NCBI GenBank assembly: GCA_031270565.1
Contig: JAISXJ010000138.1
Coordinates: 1-14,096, forward strand
DNA length: 14,096 nt
Direction of reading: 5' to 3'
Source of the DNA: Prevotellaceae bacterium
GTDB lineage: Bacteria > Bacteroidota > Bacteroidia > Bacteroidales > Paludibacteraceae
Shown here piece after piece: positions 9,901 through 14,096 of the stretch. Position 1 is the first letter of the stretch. Every line of letters starts with the position of its first letter. Under the pieces are notes generated by a model. The model saw only the letters and a program-made list of their open reading frames with translations. It searched no databases and was not told where the DNA came from. The position numbers and the translations under genes are program-made.

Positions 9901-11670
9901 GAAGGTACGCTTGTCGCAGGAATAATAGATTCCGATTATTCGTTAACGAATCTGACTCCTGCATCGGATTACGATGTTTATGTACAGTCTGATTGTCGCG
10001 AAGACGGTGTGAGCGAATGGCGCGGTCCGGCAAACATTCGCACCGAACAGACAATTACCTGTGCAATACCGACAGGTTTAACGGCTTCCGTAGTGGGCGA
10101 TTCGGTAACGATTGACTGGGAGCCGGGCAACTTGCCCGTCAACAGATGGCGTGTGCTTGTCTCTACGTCCCGCATCAATCCGCAAACGGGAACGGCGGAC
10201 GTGGCAGACACGCTTGTAACCACTCGTCCCGTTGTTGTAAAAGGATTGCTGCCGTCGCAGACATATTATTATTACGTACAGAATCAGTGCGAGAGTGACA
10301 ATCTCTGGTCGACTGAGGCTTCTTTTACGTCCTCCTGTCCTTCAAGTTCGATTCCCTTTAAAGAGACTTTCAGCAGCATCACATTCCCGCCCGTATGCTG
10401 GGAGAGATATAGTGGGCTGGCAGAAAATGTCTTTGGAGGCGGCAGTCTTGTACCTGCAGGAGCGGGCTGGGGACGTACTACAAGCAACGATGGCATTTCG
10501 GGAAATCACACAAAGGTCAATTTCTACAAGATAATGAACTGGTGGCTTATCTCGCCGGTCATTGAGCTGGACACAACCACTCTGTTACTTTTTGACATAG
10601 CTTTAACGGATAACGGTAATGGCAACCCTGTGGATAACCCGACCGGTCAGCCTGATGACAGGTTTATGGTTATCGTCTCCGCAGATGCGGGCAGCACATG
10701 GAGCGCTGCCAATGCCACTGTCTGGGATAACAATAACCTTTCCGGAAGTGATTATGCTCTGAACATGCTTTCCAATAAGGCAACGCAGGTGCAAGTCGAT
10801 TTGTCGGCTTACAAAGGGAAGAATATTCGTCTCGCTTTCTATGCCGAATCAACGGTGGCCAACGGAGACAATGACCTGCATATTGGAAATGTGGAAATTG
10901 CAACGCTTTCAAACTCTCTGTTAAAGGATGAAACCTGTGTGGGTTATGATTACAGCAATAGTGGGTTTGATATTCCGGCAACGGAATTGAACGCAGGGCA
11001 GACTTCTTATTCTCAAATAAGGAAATTGTCTGAGGGAGCATATTTGCAGTTGACGCTGGAGTTGACCGTTGGAGAAAACAAAGTATATAATCTCAACGAG
11101 ACGGTTTGTGTGGGTGAAACTTACACGGGAAACGGGTTTGTTAATGTGTCTAAGGCGGGCGTTTACCGCCGCAACGTGGTTTCAACAATCGGTTGCGATT
11201 CAACGGTGCTTCTGACGCTCTCAATTGCTCAGCCCGTTGCAGTAAGCAGTTCCGTTACAATCAGTCCAAGTGACTTGCCGTTCACATGGAATGGTCAGGA
11301 GATTGCCGTAGGCGCTATAGGTAATCATCATCTCGTTTTCCACGGGAAAACCGCTGCCGGTTGCGACAGCACGCATACGCTGACTGTGTCAATAGGTGTA
11401 GATATTCCGTTCACCGGTACGCTTGCGTTCAATCTGCTGCCGAATCCGATTGCACGTGGCGACGAGGTATGGATAGAAGCCGATTTCTCTGCCGCAGAAC
11501 GCAACGGTTTAACGGTGGAGATATTTAGCAGCGTTGGCGAACTGATAAGAATCTTTGAGCCGAACGTCTATCCTGTTAGCCTGACAGGCTTCGACCAGAA
11601 TGGCGTTTATCTGATACGCATCACCACCGGCAAGCATGAGATGTATTACGGCAGGCTGATAGTACAGTGA
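3988..11670 (+). CDS. Giant T9SS-exported adhesin with cleaved-adhesin/MAM-like and fibronectin III modules
   Basis: 2560 aa, intact, no frameshift. Residues 1-23 are a signal peptide (hydrophobic core VMILSIIIVTGVSA, cleavage before Q24), so it enters the periplasm by Sec. The mature protein alternates eight jelly-roll 'cleaved adhesin/choice-of-anchor J' modules with nine fibronectin type III domains. A region with two C-x-G-x-x-Y motifs (Cys2317, Cys2374) and two GCDST motifs (Cys2403, Cys2459) follows. The last ~80 residues (about 2482-2560; LLPNPIARGDE at the start, NGVYLIRITTG and LIVQ at the end) are a type A T9SS sorting domain. This domain takes the protein across the outer membrane and is then normally removed, often with attachment to A-LPS. 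Similar jelly-roll modules occur in gingipains and haemagglutinins. No protease, glycosidase or other catalytic motif is visible, so an adhesive or matrix role is inferred. The gene stands alone, with its own promoter and terminator. Confidence 0.9.
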   Translation: MNKNLLRFGVMILSIIIVTGVSAQRKVFRDGFESGLTQWSQTPVFSTDSLWSVGEGIRQLSAVEGSNYAYLCTDVNQPPVKLISPPVDLSTLMEPALTFSMAAPKFANGDRDTLKIYAKIFNGEWQLLETYTATTQGWTDQSVNLAVFENQAVVTFAFEYNYGLGKGVAIDNVEIGATQACATPYNLLAQRITNNSATLLWSSGYAESYRLKVSTTQITDFSQTANTFDNTVYSTARQITGLFPTTKYYFYVQADCGGNDFSEWSQAGTFTTDCTPRTLPYTENFTSVSTGNLPSCWKTITNHSGDWGEDVPAAQYTPHCEGRGSGNNMALFLSAYYYFVPYLLPLTTSAYAISPALGTDLSGYQLSFKLYSANRTKLHVGVLLDPQDITTFVELSTFSVAAGVSEDCIIPLTAAPAGYNRITFFVDASDINNGITGIYIDDINVSLLPSCSKPSILRATVTENSASLSWTGTASSYHVRVSSEPIDYEYDSGDIFDGTVSTVPFSVSSLDARTTYYFYVQADCGSGVTSEWSNQGAFMTAAIPATMPYNCSFGDAVDNKQWELENGTQANKWVIGAGAHNGGPSGLYISDNAMGTTNSYNTGSTSYVYAIRKVNLHIAGSYFIQFDWKAQGQYDTDLMRVFLTPAATELSAGNAFGLAGDRNLLLDDWINAVGDQGDHGKLVMSPTWTTQETVCSVATPGIYNLVFFWKNDNQGGTQPPVAVDNIFVDRLLCRAVDSLTASNVTGSSASITWTDKAAVYAWNVKLSTVPIDPSVDSGDVFNGTVTSKPYVPVDLSGATKHYVYVQANCDGPTSAWKTTSFTTECGGDVRIPYRVIFTTMSGGGEEITVSKCWKLYSGRVSDIFNGGFLSSPIGRWGISSNANVIPGGDYHAYVDVFTATTQRWMISPPIALNRAAELSFDLVAAASTTGATFGLDEADDQFMVLISAEQNEGRDVWKESDATIWNNKGTGKYVYSQIPTTATKITIPLNQYRGKTVKVAFYAESTIQGGHGAAIHVGNVIVDTLSLCEPPVVTVDSIGKHGVRVTWIQGSEDPTGQLVYGAKGFDPTTGTPVAVGASPHVLVGLTEGVEYDLYLRSKCTGDTYSAWSAVTSFETVSGCPPPTNLTGKVQDVFVTVSWESGSYESAWQLVYGAPGFNPDTVVTPIDITTPSPYKLSGLTAETDYDIYLRTFCGETSSSSVWSSVLSCRTTPSSGTATLPFPYECGFEDNSENSNWNLATGSGNNRWIIGTSTHNGGGKSLYISNNGSAYSYSITATTKRFAYRTINIPHAGLLSYSFDWKSEGEYLMFGHTDYSLAFLVPSDLELDVDVSETVTPAGWIPLTSGPLEQNPQWQVQSGTHSFAEPGSYKLVFFWKNDFGGGTGTPAAIDNISLLFDPDIVCKNPGNFHAASLIHNAGQLRWTSDAETFDVKVSSAPIDPLTEQGNLINLTTVQDNFYDMFNLTASTPYYAYVRANCSETEASYWVSTSFTTGCPAVSMPFEEHFTGYGTGAGAFPTCWRYQISNTGNVSLPPSAMTPYIVDGTYSKPDTRSLRLYGHYEDMTTSAKTFAIMPRLDADVQALRLRFDSYSATTGAQLQVGVLTDWSDISTFEPVATYDLGAWKSHTLIFDEYEDTGRYIAFLVNGDMASASYTAFIDQIRVDSIRPCQPPISVNVSDIVHDGATITWKPLSSSDTALHIQISTVMKNDPEDADDITEFDIDEVVRISDGVYSYSARGLASATTYYLYVRIACKDNNYSDRYASVISFRTACRTSELLPFAEPFDRYGSGPDIKPDCWTVDGTAAVKPYCSTTRRYGTSGASLYFSTESGASAFAILPELSEPIATTLLSFVAYKTQLENNITVGVLTDPTDVSTFDSITTVSPDATNTWQEFEIFLNGYSGTGRRLAFRSQQSDANAIYIDNVSVKVIPACIRPSAISASRITDTSADITFVPVGAEVEWNLKIGASGFNPETEGTLVAGIIDSDYSLTNLTPASDYDVYVQSDCREDGVSEWRGPANIRTEQTITCAIPTGLTASVVGDSVTIDWEPGNLPVNRWRVLVSTSRINPQTGTADVADTLVTTRPVVVKGLLPSQTYYYYVQNQCESDNLWSTEASFTSSCPSSSIPFKETFSSITFPPVCWERYSGLAENVFGGGSLVPAGAGWGRTTSNDGISGNHTKVNFYKIMNWWLISPVIELDTTTLLLFDIALTDNGNGNPVDNPTGQPDDRFMVIVSADAGSTWSAANATVWDNNNLSGSDYALNMLSNKATQVQVDLSAYKGKNIRLAFYAESTVANGDNDLHIGNVEIATLSNSLLKDETCVGYDYSNSGFDIPATELNAGQTSYSQIRKLSEGAYLQLTLELTVGENKVYNLNETVCVGETYTGNGFVNVSKAGVYRRNVVSTIGCDSTVLLTLSIAQPVAVSSSVTISPSDLPFTWNGQEIAVGAIGNHHLVFHGKTAAGCDSTHTLTVSIGVDIPFTGTLAFNLLPNPIARGDEVWIEADFSAAERNGLTVEIFSSVGELIRIFEPNVYPVSLTGFDQNGVYLIRITTGKHEMYYGRLIVQ
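4528..10938 (+). repeat. Protein-coding module array: nine Fn3 domains interleaved with jelly-roll subtypes A, B and C
   Basis: Fn3 domains begin at cysteines 181, 451, 733, 1028, 1119, 1400, 1665, 1929 and 2025. The first jelly-roll (25-180) is unlike the rest. Subtype A (274-450, 1492-1664, 1769-1928) shares LxVGVLxDxxDxxTF. Subtype B (about 543-732, 1211-1399) shares W(V/I)IG-HNGG-YIS and LVFFWKND. Subtype C (825-1027, 2117-2316) shares DDxFMV(L/I)(I/V)SA and LAFYAEST-like runs. The order is unique-A-B-C-B-A-A-C. Two Fn3 pairs sit in tandem without a jelly-roll between them: 4-5 after the first C, and 8-9 before the second C. Fn3 domains 4, 5 and 8 carry a G-F-x-P turn, and most others carry a P-I-D-type turn. 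Confidence 0.8.
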
Positions 11671-11722
11671 TAAGAAGCCCCCTGTTGATTAACGGCAAAA
11701 AAAGCGCCGTTCAGACAAAAAT

Positions 11723-11748
11723 AACAAGCCTCCGTAAGGGGGCTTGTT
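11723..11748. terminator. Bidirectional intrinsic terminator between the adhesin gene and trxA
   Basis: The arms 11723-11733 and 11738-11748 form an 11-bp stem (one G-T pair) closed by a GTAA loop. On the plus strand it runs into TTTT (11747-11750), and on the minus strand into ATTTTTG (complement of 11716-11722). It can therefore end both the adhesin transcript and the convergent trxA transcript. Confidence 0.9.
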
Positions 11749-11771
11749 TTATGATGCTTTTCTGCAACTCC

Positions 11772-12086
11772 TTAGAGCAGCGCCTTTATTTTGGCATCCA
11801 GCGACAGATGGTCGATAGCGCCTACCACCTTGTCGGCTTGCAGTTCTCCGTTCTTGAAAAAGAGAATGGTTGGCACGTTGCGAATACTGAACATCTCGGT
11901 AATATTGGGACTTTCATCCACGTCAACTTTTCCGATAGCCACCTGTCCGCTGTACGTTTCTGCAAGCTCCTCCACAATGGGTGTTACCTTGCGGCACGGT
12001 CCGCACCATGTTGCACTGAAATCTATCACCGTTACGGTGTTGGAAGCGATAATATTCTCAAAATTAGAATCTGTAATGTGTAACAT
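11772..12086 (-). CDS. trxA: Thioredoxin
   Basis: 104 aa, standard size for a soluble cytoplasmic thioredoxin. The active site W27-C28-G29-P30-C31 and the cis-proline P72 (in NVPT, 70-73) are present. FFKNG and a C-terminal amphipathic helix complete the thioredoxin fold. It reduces protein disulfides and is itself reduced by thioredoxin reductase (gene not in this window). No signal peptide is present, so it is not a periplasmic Dsb-type protein and is unlikely to act on the cysteine-rich exported adhesin next to it. It is convergent with the adhesin gene and shares the bidirectional terminator. A matching -7 element lies 56 bp upstream. It appears to be monocistronic. Confidence 0.95.
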   Translation of the reverse strand: MLHITDSNFENIIASNTVTVIDFSATWCGPCRKVTPIVEELAETYSGQVAIGKVDVDESPNITEMFSIRNVPTILFFKNGELQADKVVGAIDHLSLDAKIKALL

Positions 12087-12141
12087 ATTTATCGTGTATT
12101 ATTTAAAATGATCAACTAAAAAAGCCTTTTCTTCAGCGGGG

Positions 12142-12149
12142 CAAAGTTA
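12142..12149 (-). promoter_or_regulatory. -7 element of the trxA promoter
   Basis: The minus strand reads TAACTTTG, an exact TAnnTTTG match, followed by CCCCG. A TTTG lies 22 bases upstream (minus-strand complement of 12172-12175) and can serve as the -33 element. The predicted leader is about 50 nt to the ATG at 12086. Confidence 0.7.
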
Positions 12150-12180
12150 GCATAAAAATTTCAATTACACACAAACGTAC

Positions 12181-12216
12181 ATTCGGTTAATTCTTTTTTT
12201 GAGGCGCTATAATATA
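12181..12216 (+). repeat. Dispersed 36-bp repeat, copy 2
   Basis: Copy of 541-577 in the same orientation (four substitutions, one gap). It sits between the trxA promoter and a heptanucleotide tandem array. Relative to trxA it lies just upstream of the -33 region, so it could be read as an upstream promoter feature there. However, copy 1 is downstream of a gene, which argues for a repeat rather than a promoter part. Confidence 0.6.
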
Positions 12217-12218
12217 GT

Positions 12219-12253
12219 TAATAACGAATAGTGAATAGTGAATAACGAATAAT
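12219..12253 (+). repeat. Heptanucleotide tandem array
   Basis: Five 7-bp units run without interruption: TAATAAC, GAATAGT, GAATAGT, GAATAAC, GAATAAT. The same 7-bp period occurs in inverse orientation at 12424-12454 (units GAATAAC, GAACAAT, GAAAAAT, GAAAAAT on the minus strand). The array overlaps the left end of the MITE-like element. Confidence 0.75.
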
Positions 12254-12458
12254 GCTGTTCCGCAGGGACAAATCTCTGTGTAGCTCTGTGAAACCTCCCG
12301 CTTTGGCGGGACAAGTCCTGTGCTTCTCTGTGAAATTCAGCAGCGAGAGTTACCAAGTTTTATTATTGCACGGAGTTATACAGAGAATACACAGAGAGAC
12401 ACAGAGAAATAAAAGCCCGAAAAAATATTTTTCATTTTTCATTGTTCGTTATTCACTA
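12236..12458. mobile_element. MITE-like element with 19-bp terminal inverted repeats
   Basis: TAGTGAATAACGAATAATG at 12236-12254 is matched in inverted orientation at 12440-12458 with one mismatch. The 223-bp unit has no ORF for a transposase. Inside are a CCCGC-TTTG-GCGGG hairpin (12297-12310), three CTCTGTG motifs (12274, 12284, 12326) and, further right, CACAGAG motifs in the opposite orientation. The interior is therefore also broadly inverted. No clear target-site duplication is visible. It could be a non-autonomous element or a palindromic repeat spread in another way. Confidence 0.55.
12357..12414 (+). repeat. CACAGAG-rich repeat, copy 1
   Basis: A 58-bp stretch of spaced (C)ACAGAG motifs, beginning with GTTTTATTATTG and ending with AAATAAAA. 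It matches 12755-12809 with about four substitutions and a 3-bp gap. It lies inside the MITE-like element. Similar CACAGAG tracts are, from memory, scattered in genomes of several phyla and give spurious HREHTERHRE-type peptides. Confidence 0.7.
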
Positions 12459-12467
12459 AAAAAGTAC

Positions 12468-12475
12468 TATCTTTG
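12468..12475 (+). promoter_or_regulatory. -7 element abutting the MITE-like element, reading toward the FISUMP gene
   Basis: TATCTTTG matches TAnnTTTG exactly and is followed by CCCCG, like the trxA promoter. A TTG at 12442-12444 (spacing 23) inside the element's right inverted repeat could act as -33. The nearest plausible gene is the FISUMP gene at 12856, which would give a leader of about 370 nt. Alternatively the promoter makes a small RNA. Confidence 0.55.
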
Positions 12476-12593
12476 CCCCGTTCTTATAAACATCTAAAAT
12501 CAACTCAAAGCGATGCTTACATCTGGGGTTCCATATTTACCACTTTTTCAGATTAGACGATTCAATCGGCTAAAAGTAAGTTCGTTACAAAAG

Positions 12594-12602
12594 CCCCCCC
12601 CC
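12594..12602 (+). repeat. Poly-C tract (C9)
   Basis: Nine consecutive cytosines in the non-coding leader upstream of the FISUMP gene. Such tracts are prone to slipped-strand length change and to sequencing error. No real coding frame crosses it. Confidence 0.8.
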
Positions 12603-12715
12603 GTATTCAGCTTAACTCCTTGTATTCAAGGGTTTAACAATTTATCAAACTTTTTCCATTTGACAGTTAAAAGCGCGAAGTTTCTTTGCGTCAGTTCACT
12701 GTACATATCTATAAT

Positions 12716-12747
12716 GGCAATCTTCCGGAAGCTTCTGGAGGGTTGCC
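12716..12747 (+). terminator. Hairpin in the FISUMP leader, possible weak terminator or attenuator
   Basis: GGCAATCTTCC (12716-12726) pairs with GGAGGGTTGCC (12737-12747) over 11 bp, including two G-T pairs, with a 10-base loop. A TGTTTTATT run follows after seven bases, further away than in a classic intrinsic terminator. It could end a short transcript begun at the 12468 promoter. Confidence 0.4.
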
Positions 12748-12754
12748 GCTGTCT

Positions 12755-12809
12755 GTTTTATTACACAGAGTTACACAGAGAACACACAGAGAGGCACAGA
12801 GAAATAAAA
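12755..12809 (+). repeat. CACAGAG-rich repeat, copy 2
   Basis: A 55-bp near-copy of 12357-12414 in the same orientation, ending with the same AAATAAAA. It is not flanked by the 19-bp inverted repeats that bound the first copy, so it may be a remnant or an independent unit. It lies 46 bp before the FISUMP start codon. Confidence 0.7.
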
Positions 12810-12855
12810 ACAAAACAACGATTATTATTTGATTCACAATTTAAATATTACTGTT

Positions 12856-14028
12856 ATGAAAACTAATCTTGTTCTTTTCGCTGCACTTACAGCAGCATTT
12901 TTAAGCGTCGCTCATTATGCTGCGGCGCAGGTAACTATTGGAGGCGGCAACCCGCCCAAAGCAGGAACTATCCTTGACTTGAACAGCGCCACCAAAGGCG
13001 GGCTGTTACTCCCGCATATCGATTTAGACAAACTGACACATATTCCTGCCGGTCAATTGGTTGGTATTGCGAGTGAACAGGATGAAAACATTGCCCTTGC
13101 AGGTACAATTATTTACAACACCAATGTCGATTTTGGATTTGGCGTTTTTGTCTGGGACGGAGACAACTGGCAGCCGGTAGGTGAGCCGTATGTTCCTTAC
13201 ACAACCGTTCCTGCGCCAACGTGCTCGTCTATTGCACCTACTATTACTTTTATGGCTTACAATCTTGGCGCAGACGTAGCAGAACTTAATAGGCTCTATC
13301 CCGACCTTTCTCCTGCCAAACAGCAGATAAAGTATTTGGCTTTAGTACCTACCATTAGCGCTACTGACGCCACTGTTTACGGCGATCTCTACCAGTGGGG
13401 ACGTTTCAGAGACGGACACGAAAAACGTACCAGTCTAATTTATTCAGGACCTCTTACTATGCCTGGTGATGTGGATGGTAATGGTCAGCCGATAGCTGGA
13501 AAAGGTCAAGGACAGTTTATTTCTGTGTCTGATGTTAATAATAATGATTGGAGTAATCCCCAAGACGCCACTCTTTGGGGTAACGGCGAGGAATTAAATG
13601 CTGACGGCACGACTGATAAAGGAGGTGTTCTTTACAACGGAGAATACTATCAAAACACAGACTGGGCAATACCTCAGAATAACCCCTGCCCTTCCGGCTG
13701 GCGTGTGCCTACTCAGGATGAATGGGAGCGGCTTGGTGATTACGGTTGCGGCGCTCCTCAAACTGTTGGCGGTTCTTTTACTATCAATACTTCAACAGAG
13801 GACTATAAATCTCTTAGCACTTTGAACAGCGCAAACGCTCCTCTGACCTGGGTTCGCGTTAAGGATGGTCTGGCATATAAAGGCCCTTGGAATATAGGGG
13901 GCGGCGACCGTAGCGGTTACGCTATATACAGAACAGATGTATGGAGTGCAGCAACCGCTTACCATGACGGTGCAGAGCCTCTCCTGACTTCGTCGCTTTT
14001 CATTAAATTCGGCGAGTCTATTTTGTAA
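12856..14028 (+). CDS. Exported FISUMP-domain protein
   Basis: 390 aa from Met at 12856. This start was chosen because it gives a clean signal peptide (MKTNLVLFAALTAAFLSVAHYAAA, cleavage before Q25); an in-frame ATG at 12829 would add nine residues before it. There is no lipobox cysteine, so it is not a lipoprotein. The mature N-terminus (QVTIGGGNPPKAGTILDLNS, then GLLLPHIDL) is a motif common at the start of Bacteroidota surface proteins. The FISUMP-type domain follows: FMAYNLGAD (132-140), YGDLYQWGRFRDGHEKRTS (175-193) and NPCPSGWRVPTQDEWERL (276-293). The family is widespread in Fibrobacteres and Bacteroidota, and its function is unknown. The usual end of the domain, a LPAAGxR segment and GYYWSS/SVRCV motifs, is absent. 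The protein stops at TSSLFIKFGESIL, so the domain seems shortened. No T9SS sorting domain is present. Confidence 0.85.
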   Translation: MKTNLVLFAALTAAFLSVAHYAAAQVTIGGGNPPKAGTILDLNSATKGGLLLPHIDLDKLTHIPAGQLVGIASEQDENIALAGTIIYNTNVDFGFGVFVWDGDNWQPVGEPYVPYTTVPAPTCSSIAPTITFMAYNLGADVAELNRLYPDLSPAKQQIKYLALVPTISATDATVYGDLYQWGRFRDGHEKRTSLIYSGPLTMPGDVDGNGQPIAGKGQGQFISVSDVNNNDWSNPQDATLWGNGEELNADGTTDKGGVLYNGEYYQNTDWAIPQNNPCPSGWRVPTQDEWERLGDYGCGAPQTVGGSFTINTSTEDYKSLSTLNSANAPLTWVRVKDGLAYKGPWNIGGGDRSGYAIYRTDVWSAATAYHDGAEPLLTSSLFIKFGESIL

Positions 14029-14057
14029 AGCATTTATAATCAGGCATTATGATTTTT

Positions 14058-14091
14058 TGGGACACCATTTTGGGTGTCCCAGTCGTTTTTT
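14058..14091 (+). terminator. Intrinsic terminator after the FISUMP gene
   Basis: TGGGACACC (14058-14066) pairs perfectly with GGTGTCCCA (14073-14081) around an ATTTTG loop. GTCG and six T's (14086-14091) follow. It lies 30 bp past the stop codon, supporting 14028 as the true gene end. Confidence 0.9.
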
Positions 14092-14096
14092 AATTA

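Noticed and set aside
3988..11670. Protease (gingipain-like) or glycoside hydrolase within the giant protein
   Set aside because: The jelly-roll modules resemble those in gingipains, but no catalytic Cys-His, Ser-Asp-His or metalloprotease HExxH motif or hydrolase domain is visible anywhere in the 2560 residues.
11772..12086. Thioredoxin as a dedicated folding partner of the disulfide-rich adhesin
   Set aside because: TrxA here lacks a signal peptide and is cytoplasmic; the genes are convergent with separate promoters, so there is no operon link.
12219..12809. CRISPR array suggested by repeated short motifs
   Set aside because: The repeats are contiguous 7-bp units or imperfect CACAGAG blocks with no uniform spacers, and no cas genes are present.
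12513..12866. 117-codon plus-strand open frame ahead of the FISUMP gene
   Set aside because: It crosses the C9 tract and the CACAGAG repeat (giving an HREHTERHRE-type peptide), has no recognisable motif or signal, and overlaps the FISUMP start. It is best explained as chance in repeat DNA.

Overview
The window looks like chromosomal DNA of a Bacteroidota bacterium, most likely in or near the Bacteroidales. The evidence is as follows. A giant secreted protein ends in a type IX secretion (T9SS) C-terminal sorting domain. Four intergenic sites match the Bacteroidota-type -7 promoter element TAnnTTTG exactly. A small coiled-coil gene, zapA and rny form an operon typical of this phylum, and a FISUMP-domain surface protein is present. 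The genus cannot be fixed from the sequence alone.

Layout. Bases 2-424 are the 3' end of a family 2 glycosyltransferase on the plus strand, presumably the end of a surface-polysaccharide gene set. A nested palindromic element (418-529) follows. The first copy of a 36-37 bp dispersed repeat (541-577) comes next. From 3535 down to 620 there is a minus-strand operon: promoter, 97-aa coiled-coil protein, zapA, a spacer with a strong hairpin, rny (RNase Y), and a DJ-1/PfpI-family gene. It combines cell-division and RNA-turnover housekeeping. The divergent region 3502-3987 holds one -7 element per direction and a long AT-rich structured leader.

The plus-strand gene 3988-11670 dominates the window. 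It encodes a 2560-aa exported protein: a signal peptide, eight cleaved-adhesin/MAM-like jelly-roll modules of several subtypes interleaved with nine fibronectin type III domains, a cysteine-containing GCDS-type region, and a T9SS sorting domain. It is most probably a cell-surface or secreted adhesin. No catalytic domain is visible. A perfect 11-bp bidirectional terminator separates it from a convergent thioredoxin gene (trxA, 12086-11772).

The stretch 12087-12855 is a repeat-rich non-coding zone. It holds the trxA promoter, copy 2 of the dispersed repeat, a heptanucleotide tandem array, a 223-bp MITE-like element with 19-bp terminal inverted repeats, two copies of a CACAGAG-rich repeat, a plus-strand promoter abutting the MITE-like element, a C9 tract and a hairpin. 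It leads into a lipid-free exported FISUMP-domain protein (12856-14028) with an intrinsic terminator at the window end. The FISUMP protein appears to stop short of the usual end of that domain.

I see no convincing new enzymatic or defence system. The most unusual features are the mosaic architecture of the giant adhesin and the unexplained non-coding repeat elements.
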